64,000 nucleotides of DNA, from positions 8,804,001 through 8,868,000 of the forward strand of contig OY969916.1 of NCBI GenBank assembly GCA_963704535.1. The letters run 5' to 3'. Position numbers and translations under genes: made by a program. This stretch comes from G963704535 sp963704535. GTDB taxonomy: Bacteria > Chloroflexota > Chloroflexia > Chloroflexales > Roseiflexaceae. Below are positions 24,705 to 33,379 of the stretch, in pieces. The stretch's first letter is position 1, and the number at the start of each line of letters is the position of its first letter. The notes under the pieces were generated by a model. The model saw only the letters and a list, made by a program, of their open reading frames with translations, did not search any database and was not told where the DNA came from.

Positions 24705-25316
24705 ATGTATAGTTCAACCAACAATCCCGCACGGCTGGTGGTCATGATCTCCGGCAGCGGCAGCAACCTCCAGGCGCTGATCGACGCCGTCGAGGCGGGC
24801 CAGCTCCCGGCCCGGATCGTGGCGGTGATCGCCAACCGCGCCGACGCCTACGGGCTCCAGCGCGCCGCGCGCCACCACATCCCGCCCAGGGTCGTGCCCC
24901 ACGGCGGCCCGCGCGCCGAGTACGACGCCCGCCTGGCCGAGGTCGTGGCCGGCTTCGCGCCCGATTGGGTCGTGCTGGCCGGCTGGATGCGGCTGCTGTC
25001 GATGCGCTTTCTGGCCCGCTTCCCTGGCCGGGTCGTGAACCTGCACCCGGCCCTGCCCGGCCAGTTCCCCGGCACGCACGCGATCGAGCGCGCGCTGGTG
25101 GCCGCGCGGCAGGGCGAGATCGAGGGCACCGGCGTCATGGTTCACCTGGTGCCCGACGAGGGCGTCGACGATGGGCCGGTGCTGGCGAGCCAGGGCGTGC
25201 CGATCGCGCCCGACGATACCCTTGAGACGCTTGAAGGTCGCATCCACGCCGTCGAGCATCAACTGCTGGTGGAGACGCTGCGACGGCTGATCGCCGGGGA
25301 GATCGCCCCGGCATGA
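24705..25316 (+). CDS. purN: GAR transformylase
   Basis: A 203-residue phosphoribosylglycinamide formyltransferase using 10-formyltetrahydrofolate. Motifs: VMISGSGSNLQALID, LAGWMRLLS, VNLHPALPGQFPGTHAIE (catalytic Asn/His) and GVMVHLVPDEGVDDGPVL (catalytic Asp). It is the last gene of the purine cluster. purD and purH are not in the window. Confidence 0.95.
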   Translation: MYSSTNNPARLVVMISGSGSNLQALIDAVEAGQLPARIVAVIANRADAYGLQRAARHHIPPRVVPHGGPRAEYDARLAEVVAGFAPDWVVLAGWMRLLSMRFLARFPGRVVNLHPALPGQFPGTHAIERALVAARQGEIEGTGVMVHLVPDEGVDDGPVLASQGVPIAPDDTLETLEGRIHAVEHQLLVETLRRLIAGEIAPA

Positions 25317-25400
25317 TAAATGCTCCGAAAAAGAGGAGACCGGTCTGGGAGGGCACTGCCTGCCTCAGACCCCTACCAAGTTGCTAGGAAGAATGTATCT

Positions 25401-27504
25401 ATGTCCGCCCCGTACACCCTTGGTATCGTTTCCCCGCTGCTCGGCAACTTCTTCTTTGGGCAGGTGCTGCGCGGCATCCAGGAGACCGCCGCTCAACATG
25501 GTGCCAACATCATCGCCCTTCAAACACGTGATGCCTGGGCACCGTACGCCGAGTATGGTCGATCGCGCGAGTTCGCTCATCCGCTGGCCTGGGATCGCGT
25601 TGATGGCTGGATCGTGATCGCCGACGCGGTCAATCCAGCCTATCTCCACGCGATCCAGCAGACCGGCAAGCCGATCATCTCAGTAAGTTGGCGTGTTCCC
25701 GAACTCAACTGCCCGACCGTCCTGCCTGACAACTATGGCGCCACTCAGCAGGTTGTGCGGCACCTAATCGGACACGGGCATACCCGGATCGCGTTCGTGG
25801 GGAACCTCAGTCACACGGATGTCCACGAGCGCTATGAAGGCTACCAGGCCGTGCTGGTTGAGCATGGCCTCACGCCCGACCCCGATCTCTGCTTTGCCGC
25901 TGTTGATAATCAGGCCATCGGCGGCCAAGGCGCCGCCGAGCACATGCTGGCGGCGGGGGTGCCATGCACCGCAGTAGTGGTCGGCACCGATCTGAATGCG
26001 CTGGCGCTGATGGGGACCTTGCAACGCGCGGGGGTGCGTATTCCCGACGATCTGGCGGTCGTAGGCTTTGATGATGTCGACTCGGCCCAATATACGGTGC
26101 CGGCGCTGACCACCGTGCGGCAACGCTTCGACACACTCGGTCGCGCCGCCACCGATCTACTGCTTGCGAAACTCGCAGGCGCTGATGTCCCCAACACGCC
26201 TCACCGCGTCCCCTGCACCCTGATCGTGCGCCGCTCCTGCGGCTGCGTGCAGACTTCGACGGTCGTGACACTTGATACAGATGCGCCGGCCGATCAAAGC
26301 TGGCAGGAGCGGCTTGCAGCGGAGTTGGTGCGGTTGGTGCTTTCGCCCCTGCCACCCCCTCCCGGCGTGGCCCCTGTCCAGATCTGGCCTAGTGTGACTA
26401 CGCTGATCGATGGGGCGGTGGCAGCGATCAATGACGATCCCGGCCCGTCCGAACAGGCGCTGGCGCATGCTTGGCGGGAGGCGCTCGGGTTGACGACTGA
26501 TCTGCGCGACCTGCATGCCATGATCACGCTCCTCGACGACCTGGCGCGGCCCCAGCTTCCGCCCACCGACCCAGCGGCCCGCGCGCGCCTCGATCGGTAC
26601 CTGTATACTGCGTTGTCCGATATGCTGCACGCCCGGCTGCGCGCGGAGATCACCCGCAGCACGCACTTCGAGACAATCATCAATAATAGCTATGATGTCA
26701 TCTCCGAGATCCTGGCCGGCAAGGAGCGTAATGCGCGCGATCTGGCCTGGCTCCAGTTCACCCCCGCCGTCTATGGCTGCTTAGGGCTGTGGGATAGCAC
26801 CCAGACCCGGCTCGAAGTCGTCGGGGTGTTCAACCGCGCCGGCACGCCGTCTCAGCTAGGGACTGTGTACTCGCCACAGCGCTTTCCCCCACTTGAGGTG
26901 CAACAGGCGACCACGGAGGGTGCGATGCCGATGCTGTTCCCGGTTCGAACGTCGCAGCGCGATTGGGGTGTGCTGGCGGTGGTTGGCCCGATCGAAGCGG
27001 AGCTGGAAAGCGGCCGGTCGATGTTCAGCCAATCCACGGCGCTGCTGGTGATCGCCCTTGAGCGGGAGGAGCTGCTTCATTCGCTGGTCGGGCAGCAAGC
27101 CTCGCTCCAGGAGGCTTACGATCGTGAGCGCATCCTGGCGGCGACGATTCGTGAGATTGGTACGCCGATCATCCCGCTCTTGCCACATGTGCTCTTGATC
27201 CCGCTGATCGGAACGATTGACACTGCCCGCGTGCAGCAGCTGATCGAAACGGCGCTGCGGGGCATTAGCAGCTACCAGGCGGCCGAGGTGCTGCTCGATC
27301 TGACGGGCGTGCCGCTGGTGGACACCCAGGTGGCGGGCGTGCTGATCCAGGTGACACGCGCATCGATGCTGCTGGGCGCCCGCGTCACCCTGGTGGGTGT
27401 GCGCCCTGAGATAGCGCAAAGCCTGGTAAGCCTGGGCGTCGATCTGAGCTTCATCAGTACCGAGTTCGACCCTCTCTGCGGCAGTCGAACGCTTGACAAG
27501 GTAA
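25401..27504 (+). CDS. Sugar-binding-protein-like sensor with C-terminal STAS domain (one frameshift)
   Basis: About 700 residues. Residues 1-300 look like the ligand-binding half of a LacI-family regulator (YTLGIVSPLLGNFFFGQVLRG, HTRIAFVGN, DDLAVVGFDDVDSAQYT, LTTVRQRFDTLG), but no helix-turn-helix precedes it and there is no signal peptide. A middle GAF-like region follows (about 430-590). The C terminus is an RsbR/RsbS-like STAS domain (IPLIGTIDTARVQQLIE, VLLDLTGVPLVDTQVAG). The frame is broken near 27468: correcting one base gives STLSAAVERLTR and a TAA at 27502-27504, ten bases before the next start. It may feed a stressosome-like or anti-sigma pathway; this is inferred from the STAS domain only. 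Confidence 0.75.
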
Positions 27505-27513
27505 ACTCTTGCT

Positions 27514-28458
27514 ATGAGCACTATCACCCAACCGACCGTCCCTGTCGGCAAGCTGCGCTCAGGCCGGCGCCTGCTGGCCCGCTTCGTCGTCGGCCTGGTC
27601 ACGCTGCTGCTGGTTGCCTACCTGGCGATCTCGGTGCTGGCCGCCATCATCCTGACCACGCCCGGCCGGGCGCCGCTGAATGAGACCCCGGCGGCGTTCA
27701 ACCTGCCCTTCCAGGACTTACGCTTCCCGGCCCGCGGCGGCGACGTGCAGATCGCCGGCTGGTACATCCCGCAGCCATCGGCCGGCCGGGCGGTCGTGCT
27801 GGTCCACGGCAAGGACAGCAGCCGCGCCAGCGAGTTCCAAGGCGACTTTATCGACCTCGCGGCCGCGCTGCACCGGCGCGGCTTCGCGGTGCTGATGATC
27901 GATATGCGTGGGCACGGCCAGAGCGGCGCTTCGCACCTTAGCTTCGGCGTCAACGAGCAGCGTGACATCATGGGCGCGGTCGATTGGCTGGAGGGTCAGG
28001 GGTTCCGGCCCGGCAGCGTCGGGGTGCTGGGCGTCTCGATGGGTGCGGCCTCCAGCATCCTGGCCACCGCCGCCGACCCTGACATTGGCGCCCTGGTCGC
28101 CGACTGCGGCTACGCCGAGGTCGAGCCGCTGATCCGGCAGGAATGGCGCGGCGCCAGCGGCCTGCCGGAGTTCTTCCTGCCGTCGACGCTCATGATCGGC
28201 CGGCTCATGTTTGGCGCCAATATCGCCGCCTCCCGCCCGGTCGACGTGATCGACGCGATCGCCGCGCGCCCGGTGCTGATCGTCCACGGCGCCGCCGACA
28301 CACTCATCCCGGTCGCGCACGCCGAGCAGCTCAAGGCCGCCGACCCGTCGGCCGAGCTGTGGGTGGTGCCCGGCGCCGGCCACGCCGGCTCCTACCGCGC
28401 CGATCCCCAGGCATATGTCGAGCGGGTGGCCGGGTTCTTCGATCGCGCGCTGAAGTAA
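27514..28458 (+). CDS. Membrane-anchored alpha/beta hydrolase
   Basis: A 314-residue hydrolase with one N-terminal membrane helix (about residues 22-48). The nucleophile is Ser in GVLGVSMGAASS, with the acid in VHGAADTLIP and the histidine in GAGHAGSY. VLVHGKDSS forms the oxyanion region. It belongs to the BAAT/DAP2-like hydrolases with extracytoplasmic or membrane-facing catalysis; the substrate is unknown. It starts ten bases after the corrected end of the STAS gene, so the two are probably cotranscribed. Confidence 0.85.
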   Translation: MSTITQPTVPVGKLRSGRRLLARFVVGLVTLLLVAYLAISVLAAIILTTPGRAPLNETPAAFNLPFQDLRFPARGGDVQIAGWYIPQPSAGRAVVLVHGKDSSRASEFQGDFIDLAAALHRRGFAVLMIDMRGHGQSGASHLSFGVNEQRDIMGAVDWLEGQGFRPGSVGVLGVSMGAASSILATAADPDIGALVADCGYAEVEPLIRQEWRGASGLPEFFLPSTLMIGRLMFGANIAASRPVDVIDAIAARPVLIVHGAADTLIPVAHAEQLKAADPSAELWVVPGAGHAGSYRADPQAYVERVAGFFDRALK

Positions 28459-28472
28459 GACCAAATTCGGCT

Positions 28473-28499
28473 GATGAAAAAGGGGGAGTTTGAGGGGAG
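28473..28499. mobile_element. Left end of a MITE-like element
   Basis: TGAAAAAGGGGGAGTTTGAG matches the left part of the element at 3851. The rest is absent. It abuts the methyltransferase start. Confidence 0.55.
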
Positions 28500-28504
28500 C
28501 CGGC

Positions 28505-29198
28505 ATGCTGCGACAGTTCGTGGATGATGTGACGCGCCTGCTGGGGTGGCTGCGCCGGCACCGGCGGGTGCGCCTCGCGCCCGCAAGCGGCCCGGTCAAG
28601 GTCAATCTGGGCTCGTCGCTGAGTGTGGCCCGTGGCTGGGTCAACATCGACGGCAGCCTGAGCGCGTTTTTCGCCTCGTGGCCCCGGGCCGGCGCAGCGG
28701 GTGGTGTATCGCCTGGCCAGCATGCAGGCCCAGTACGCCGAGGCCGAGTACCTGCGGTTGCTGCGCGAGCATCATTTTATTCATCACAACCTTGAGTACG
28801 GCATCCCGCTGCCCGACCGCTGCGCCGACTACATCTTCACGTCGCACTTCCTGGAGCACCTCTCCAAGCAGCACGGCCAGCGGCTGCTGCGCGAGGCGTT
28901 TCGGGTGCTCAAGCCGGGCGGGCTGATCCGGATTAGCGTCCCCGACCTTGCGCTGACGATCACCGCCTACCAGGCCGGGCGCCGCGAAGTGGCCATCGAC
29001 GACATCTACTCTTACAGCGAGCTTGGCTACTTCGCGCGCCACCGCTATATGTACGATTTCGAGCTGCTGCGCGAGCGCCTGAGCGCGATCGGGTTCGCCG
29101 ATATCCGGCGCTGCGCCTTCCAGCAGGGGCGCGTGCCCGACATCGAGGCGCTCGACAACCGGCCTGAGAGCCTGTTCGTGGAGGCGACAAAGCCGTAA
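28505..29198 (+). CDS. SAM-dependent methyltransferase, type 11-like (one frameshift)
   Basis: About 230 residues once corrected. The start MLRQFVDDVTRLLGWLRRH at ATG 28505 leads to VKVNLGSSLSVARGWVNIDG. A break near 28685, in a CCCCGGG run, shifts to RVVYRLASMQAQYAEAEYL. The rest has YIFTSHFLEHLSKQHGQRLL and AFRVLKPGGLIRISVPDL, the post-motif I to III pattern of class I methyltransferases acting on small molecules or sugars. The family often occurs beside polysaccharide genes. The substrate is unknown. Confidence 0.75.
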
Positions 29199-29200
29199 GT

Positions 29201-29252
29201 GAGGATAGAGGATAGAGGATAGCTATCTTCTATCCTCTATCCTCTATCTTTT
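29201..29252. repeat. Heptamer repeat hairpin (GAGGATA type)
   Basis: GAGGATAGAGGATAGAGGATAG, a few bases, then CTATCCTCTATCCTCTATC. It lies between convergent genes and contains the stop codon of the epimerase (29244-29246). Confidence 0.85.
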
Positions 29253-30332
29253 TCCGGTAGGCCTCACCCCATGCCCCGCCGCGATCTGGCTCAACTCCAG
29301 CCGCCCGCCCTCGTAGATCATGCCGCCCTCGAACGGGTTCTCGGTCATAAACAGCGGCGTGTCGAGGTCGACATATTGGAACCCACCCTGCCCGGCGGCG
29401 AAGCAGGCCGAGACCGTCATCGCCAGGACCGACTCGACCATGCCACCGATCATCAGCCGCAGGCGCGCCGAGCGGCATAGCGCGGCGATGTCTAGCGCCT
29501 CGACGATCCCACATTTCATCAGCTTGATGTTCACCACCTGCGCGGCCCGCTCCAGCGCCACCCGCAGTGCGTCGCCTGTCCCGGCCACGCTCTCGTCGAC
29601 CGCCACCGCCACGCCGCCCCACTGCGTCACCTGGCGTAGCCCCTCCCAGTCATCTTTATTGACCGGCTGCTCGAACAGCGCCGGGACGATGCCCTGACCG
29701 TGCAGCATCGAGAGCAATTGGAGCGCCGCGTCGGCGCTGAAGCCGCCGTTGCCGTCCAGGATCAGCGCCGCGTGCGGGGCCGCCGCGTGGATCGCCGCGA
29801 CCCGCTCCAGGTCCAGCGCCAGGTCGCCCGTCCCGATCTTGACCTTGATCGTGCGGATGCCGCGGGCGACGATGTCCCGCGCCGCCGCCGCCGCCTGCTC
29901 GACCCCGCCGGTGGTGATCGTCATATCGGTCTCAAGGCTGGTGTTCACGCCGCCGAAGAACGCCCACAGCGGAACGCCGGCGTGGCGGGTTAGCCCATCG
30001 AGCACCGCCGTCTCGACCGCGCACTGGGCCGAGCCGATCGGCCCCATCGCGCCGTGCAGCGCCGCCGCGATCCGCCGCCACTCGCGCACGTCGGCGCCCT
30101 CGATGGTCGTGCGCGCCGCCAGCACCGCCGCCCGCGCGACCTCCTGGGTCTCGCCGTTGAACGCTGGGAAGGGCGCCGCCTCGCCGTAGCCGCGCGTCCC
30201 ATCCGCCAGTTCGACCGTCACCAGCAGATTGCGCGCCAGGTCCTGGGCGCCGCCGGCGATTCCGAACGGGGCGTTCAGCGCGATGTCGAGTGTATCGACC
30301 GAGAGGCTGCGGATCGTAGTCGGCGTTGACAT
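29244..30332 (-). CDS. Dipeptide epimerase (enolase superfamily)
   Basis: A 362-residue enzyme of the L-Ala-D/L-Glu epimerase group of the enolase superfamily, involved in reuse of peptidoglycan peptides or other dipeptides. The catalytic lysines are in RTIKVKIG and NIKLMKCG. Metal ligands lie in LILDGNGG, FEQPVN and AVDESVAG. The C-terminal YVDLDTPLFMTENPF fits this group. The start is ATG 30332 behind AGGAGGAAACTT. Other muconate-lactonising-type activities cannot be excluded. Confidence 0.85.
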   Translation of the reverse strand: MSTPTTIRSLSVDTLDIALNAPFGIAGGAQDLARNLLVTVELADGTRGYGEAAPFPAFNGETQEVARAAVLAARTTIEGADVREWRRIAAALHGAMGPIGSAQCAVETAVLDGLTRHAGVPLWAFFGGVNTSLETDMTITTGGVEQAAAAARDIVARGIRTIKVKIGTGDLALDLERVAAIHAAAPHAALILDGNGGFSADAALQLLSMLHGQGIVPALFEQPVNKDDWEGLRQVTQWGGVAVAVDESVAGTGDALRVALERAAQVVNIKLMKCGIVEALDIAALCRSARLRLMIGGMVESVLAMTVSACFAAGQGGFQYVDLDTPLFMTENPFEGGMIYEGGRLELSQIAAGHGVRPTGKR

Positions 30333-30366
30333 AAGTTTCCTCCTCCTGGCAGCGAACGATGAGGTC

Positions 30367-30372
30367 ATTATA
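30367..30372 (-). promoter_or_regulatory. -10 box of the dipeptide epimerase gene
   Basis: TATAAT on the minus strand (30372-30367), about 35 bases before the start codon. The -35 is not clear. Confidence 0.5.
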
Positions 30373-30447
30373 CCCAATTCGTCATCCGTATCCTGATGTT
30401 GCAATAATGAGTCGGATTTCTGAATCGCTTTACCGGATACAGCATGC

Positions 30448-30605
30448 TACAATGGCGCTAACCATACGGTCGCTCTCCTCACAAGTATCGGAAGGATCAT
30501 CCGCATGAGCACCTCCTGGGACCACGCTACACATAAGAACCCAAGCCACTAGGTAGCGCGCTGCTGCTACCTGCTCTCCAGAGTGCCCACCTCAGAGAAC
30601 TCTGG
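30448..30605 (+). promoter_or_regulatory. Possible promoter and leader of the XRE regulator
   Basis: TGCTACAAT (extended -10, TACAAT at 30448-30453) is followed by a short leader peptide gene and two hairpins: AGGTAGC/GCTACCT (30551-30572) and CCAGAGT/ACTCTGG (30578-30605). The arrangement suggests attenuation, but alternative pairings were not established. Confidence 0.4.
30505..30552 (+). CDS. Possible 15-residue leader peptide
   Basis: ATG 30505 has a good ribosome binding site (GGAAGGA, 8 bases away) and reads MSTSWDHATHKNPSH, then TAG. The stop touches the first hairpin. Nothing else supports expression. It lies 139 bases before the XRE gene. Confidence 0.35.
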   Translation: MSTSWDHATHKNPSH

Positions 30606-30690
30606 CCGGTTCGCTGTGCCCGCTGTGGCGCATCTCAATAGCGCTGCGGCAGGCTCGGCACATGTGTAGCGATTGATCAGGAGAAACTTC

Positions 30691-31236
30691 ATGGCTGCCG
30701 ACGGAACGCCGGAGCCGGCCGCGCAACGCTGTGGCGCGGCGGTTGCCCGGCTGCGCACCCTCCGTAAGTTGTCGCGGGCGCAATTGGTCGCTCGCCTCTA
30801 CGACGAAATCGACCCTACCGACCACACCTACGAGCGGATCAACACGACCTGGCTGGCGCGCCTGGAGAACGGGCGTATCGTCAAGGTGACGCGCCCAACG
30901 ATGGAGGCGCTCTGCGGCGCGCTCCGCTGCACGCCCAGGGAGCGCGCCTGGCTGTTGCTGCACGCCGACCGCAACGTGCTGGCCGGCGCGGGCGACCAGC
31001 CGACCGAAACTGCCGAACTGCTCACCTACGTCATCGACCAACTGCACCGCGAAGCGCCCGAGATCCTGGCGACACTGCTGGGATCGCGCCGGGCGTGCGC
31101 GCTCTCTGAGCTTGAGCTCCTGGAGCTCACCGCCACGGCACTAGAGAGCGCAATCGCGCGGCGTCGGGGGGAGCAGGCGGCGCCATGGCGCAAGAGCGGA
31201 AACGACACACTTCGGGCATCAGCCCAACAGATATAG
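30691..31236 (+). CDS. XRE-like helix-turn-helix regulator
   Basis: A 181-residue protein with an N-terminal HTH of the XRE type (about residues 10-75: RCGAAVARLRTLRKLSRAQL, then NTTWLARLENGRIVKVTRPT). The C-terminal 100 residues are helical and of no recognised family. ATG 30691 follows AGGAG. Targets are unknown. Confidence 0.75.
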   Translation: MAADGTPEPAAQRCGAAVARLRTLRKLSRAQLVARLYDEIDPTDHTYERINTTWLARLENGRIVKVTRPTMEALCGALRCTPRERAWLLLHADRNVLAGAGDQPTETAELLTYVIDQLHREAPEILATLLGSRRACALSELELLELTATALESAIARRRGEQAAPWRKSGNDTLRASAQQI

Positions 31237-31246
31237 CATTCCTAAA

Positions 31247-31313
31247 TGAGTTGTAAAGGGGGTGTGGGGGAAGCCCCCACAAAACCCCTTCCCACTTTAC
31301 AACTCTGATAGGA
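31247..31313. repeat. GC-rich hairpin, GAGTTGTAAAG type
   Basis: GAGTTGTAAAGGGG ... CCCACTTTACAACTC forms the outer stem, with an inner GTGGGGGAAGCCCCCAC. It has the layout of the MITE-like family but different ends. It lies between the XRE gene and trmB and could stop transcription. Confidence 0.65.
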
Positions 31314-31334
31314 ATGCCTATATAAGGAGATGAT

Positions 31335-32093
31335 ATGCCACGGCGATCACTTATGCGGGGAGAGCACTTTCAGCCGCCCGATCCGCAATCTATCGAGCGC
31401 TACCTGCTCTTTTTCAGCAACAAGGAACTCTTTCGGAACCCGGATATATTTCCGCCGCTCGACTCGCCCCACCTGTTCGGCTCCGATCTGCCGCTCCAGC
31501 TAGAGATCGGCTGTGGAACCGCGGACTTCCTTTGCGCCCTCGCGCTTGAAAACCCGCGAACCAATTTCGTGGGAGTTGATGTTTCCTCCAAGCCACTGTT
31601 CAAGGCGATCAGAACGGCCGAAGCGCATGCCCTTTCTAACATCAAGTTCATCAAGGGGGACTTCAAGCGGATGTATCCCCTGCTGGCGGCCAACGCGCTC
31701 CAGACCGTCTACCTGCACTTCCCCGACCCGAATATGCGGCAGCGCTTCCGCAAGCGCAGAATAGTCTCGCCTGGCTTCCTCGACCAGCTCAATCGGGCGC
31801 TCGCGCCGGGCGGACACCTTAGCATCATGACTGACCACCACGAGTTCTTTCTGGAGATGCTGGCGCTGATCGAGCAGGACGTTCGCTTCGCGAAGACGCA
31901 CGCTGAGCGCTATCTGATCGGCTTCGAGGCGTCGGCGAAGTCGCGGTTTCAGCGCATGTGGGAAAGGCACGGTCTTCCGACATTGCGCGTCGAACTCCAA
32001 AAGGCGCACCGCCCGCCAGGTTGCCTCGATGCACCAGAAGACCCTGGACAACAGGTCCCAGTGCTGGCTATCCGTGCAGATAGCGCCTGGTGA
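31335..32093 (+). CDS. trmB: tRNA (guanine-N7)-methyltransferase
   Basis: A 252-residue class I methyltransferase forming m7G46 in tRNA. Motif I is LQLEIGCGTADFLCALA; FVGVDVSSKPLFKA and FIKGDFKRM follow; VYLHFPDPNMRQRFRKRRIV is the TrmB-specific motif. ATG 31335 lies behind AAGGAGATGAT. The last 25 or so residues look unlike TrmB and are antisense to the glycosyltransferase remnant on the other strand, so the original C terminus may have been replaced by readthrough. Confidence 0.9.
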   Translation: MPRRSLMRGEHFQPPDPQSIERYLLFFSNKELFRNPDIFPPLDSPHLFGSDLPLQLEIGCGTADFLCALALENPRTNFVGVDVSSKPLFKAIRTAEAHALSNIKFIKGDFKRMYPLLAANALQTVYLHFPDPNMRQRFRKRRIVSPGFLDQLNRALAPGGHLSIMTDHHEFFLEMLALIEQDVRFAKTHAERYLIGFEASAKSRFQRMWERHGLPTLRVELQKAHRPPGCLDAPEDPGQQVPVLAIRADSAW

Positions 32094-32366
32094 TCTCGGT
32101 GGCGCTCGCTCAGCGCCAGGGCTCGCGCCTGGATCATAGCATCTCCCACGGCACGTGATATCGCGTCGGCCAGCCGCTCCGCACTCAAGGATTTGAGTGC
32201 GGAGCGGCTGCGGGTTGCCCTCGACCGGCGCGAACTCCAGCCCGGCCGTCCGGATCATCGGCTCGAAGATCGCGTGCGTGGCGAGCCGGACAATGTGGCC
32301 CGCGCGTCGCAAGCTGCTTTCAAGGGCGACGAACGGCTGGATGTCGCCGCGCGAGCCGACCGTCAT
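32094..32366 (-). pseudogene. Remnant of a UGT/MGT-type glycosyltransferase with internal deletion
   Basis: From ATG 32366 the minus strand reads MTVGSRGDIQPFVALESSLR and then FEPMIRTAGLEFAPVEGNP, the N terminus of sterol- or macrolide-type glucosyltransferases. After about 50 residues it jumps, in another frame, to LSAERLADAISRAV and ARALALSERHRDH, which match the C-terminal part of the same family. Roughly 300 residues are missing. The joint is a perfect 18-bp inverted repeat (32171-32210). The ATG overlaps the CGNR stop (ATGA), showing a former operon. Confidence 0.75.
32171..32210. repeat. 18-bp foldback at the deletion joint
   Basis: CAGCCGCTCCGCACTCAA (32171-32188), loop GGAT, and its exact complement (32193-32210). 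One arm is real coding sequence (LSAERL), the other an inverted copy, as produced by template switching at a hairpin. Confidence 0.75.
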
Positions 32367-33085
32367 GATCGTGCTATGCAAGGGTCTGCCTCTGGGTCTG
32401 TCCGAGCCGCGTCAATATCCTGGCTCATACCACGATCTCGCAGCCGCCGGGCATACTGCCGCCGCATCTTGTCACGGCTGCCGCACTCATCCATGCTGCA
32501 CCAGCGGCGGCTGCCGTTCTTGCTGCGGTCGAGGAACAGCCAGCCGCAGCCGGCGGCGTTCGCGCACTCCCTGACCCGCGCGACCTCTTGCGACAGAAGC
32601 AGCTCGATTGCCGATTGGATGACCAGCCAGATCACCCGGTCGAGCGCGTCCGCCTCGGCCCATTCCCACACGTAGCCGTCCGCCGCCGGCACCAGGCGCG
32701 CGTGGTGCAGGGCCGCGCAGTGTGCTGCCCGCAGCGCGTCGAGATCGCCTGACGCGGGAGTCTCGCCATGCGCGACCGCGCCAAAGACCCGGTCGAGCGT
32801 TTCCCGCAGCGCCAGCGCCGCCGCAAAAGTATGCGCCGCTTCCGCCGGCCGGCGCTCGCCGAGGAGGAGCAGGTGCCGCGCTTGGGATTCGTCCAGACTC
32901 CCCACGTGCAAGCTCCAGCGCACCAGATCGGCGTAGTGTCGCAGATAATTGTGCGGTGGACTCGCGCCGCGCGAGTGGACCGTGTTCACGAAATCCAGGC
33001 AGAGCACGCCGCCCAACGGGCGCGGCAGCTCGCCGCTCGCCAACTCGTCGGCCTGTGATTCGTGATCTTCCATAGCAGATTCCAT
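32363..33085 (-). CDS. ABATE / CGNR zinc-finger domain protein
   Basis: About 240 residues. The N-terminal ABATE domain (LGGVLCLDFVNTVHSRG) is typical, and the C-terminal zinc finger has CANAAGCGWLFLDRSKN and RRWCSMDECGSRDKMRR, with CGSR in place of the usual CGNR. Such proteins are predicted stress-response transcription regulators. Two starts are possible, ATG 33085 and ATG 33073; I kept the longer. It was once coupled to the glycosyltransferase remnant downstream. Confidence 0.82.
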   Translation of the reverse strand: MESAMEDHESQADELASGELPRPLGGVLCLDFVNTVHSRGASPPHNYLRHYADLVRWSLHVGSLDESQARHLLLLGERRPAEAAHTFAAALALRETLDRVFGAVAHGETPASGDLDALRAAHCAALHHARLVPAADGYVWEWAEADALDRVIWLVIQSAIELLLSQEVARVRECANAAGCGWLFLDRSKNGSRRWCSMDECGSRDKMRRQYARRLRDRGMSQDIDAARTDPEADPCIARS

Positions 33086-33092
33086 TCTCAGA

Positions 33093-33281
33093 GTTCTGGG
33101 GAAAAGGGGGTTTGAGGGGGACGCCCTCTCAGTCTCCCTCACCCACATTATAAAGTAGAGTGGCGCCATCCGAGACATGGTCTTACAGTTCTGGGAAAAA
33201 GGGGGTTTGAGGGGCAGCCCCCTCAGTCTCCCCCCACCGACATTGTAAAGCGGAGTGGCGCCATCCGAGACATGGTCTTAC
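33093..33281. repeat. Tandem duplication of a GC-rich hairpin element
   Basis: Two units of about 92 bp, each starting TTCTGGG and AAAAGGGGGTTTGAGGGG, with a hairpin centre, and ending in GAGTGGCGCCATCCGAGACA and TGGTCTTAC. The last 29 bases are identical in both. It sits between the divergent CGNR and ClbS-like genes. Confidence 0.8.
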
Positions 33282-33294
33282 CGGCAAAAGCCAC

Positions 33295-33329
33295 TTGACA
33301 GGTAAGAATATTCGTGCTATTCTCTTACC
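33295..33329 (+). promoter_or_regulatory. Promoter with inverted-repeat operator in the spacer
   Basis: TTGACA (33295-33300), 17 bases, TATTCT (33318-33323). The spacer begins GGTAAGAATA and the -10 region ends TATTCTCTTACC, an imperfect inverted repeat centred between the boxes. This is the layout of a repressor or MerR-type operator and belongs to the ClbS-like gene. Confidence 0.75.
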
Positions 33330-33379
33330 GTCAAACTAAGTATAGCAGGTAGATTGGTTCAGTACAAGGAAGGGGCACC

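Noticed and set aside
25320..27683. Long C-terminal tail of the STAS protein overlapping the hydrolase gene by 170 bases
   Set aside because: The tail is the shadow of the hydrolase frame. A one-base correction gives a normal STAS end and a stop ten bases before the next gene.
32193..32675. A 160-residue plus-strand frame over the CGNR gene and the glycosyltransferase remnant
   Set aside because: It is antisense to the CGNR zinc finger, which has clear cysteine motifs.
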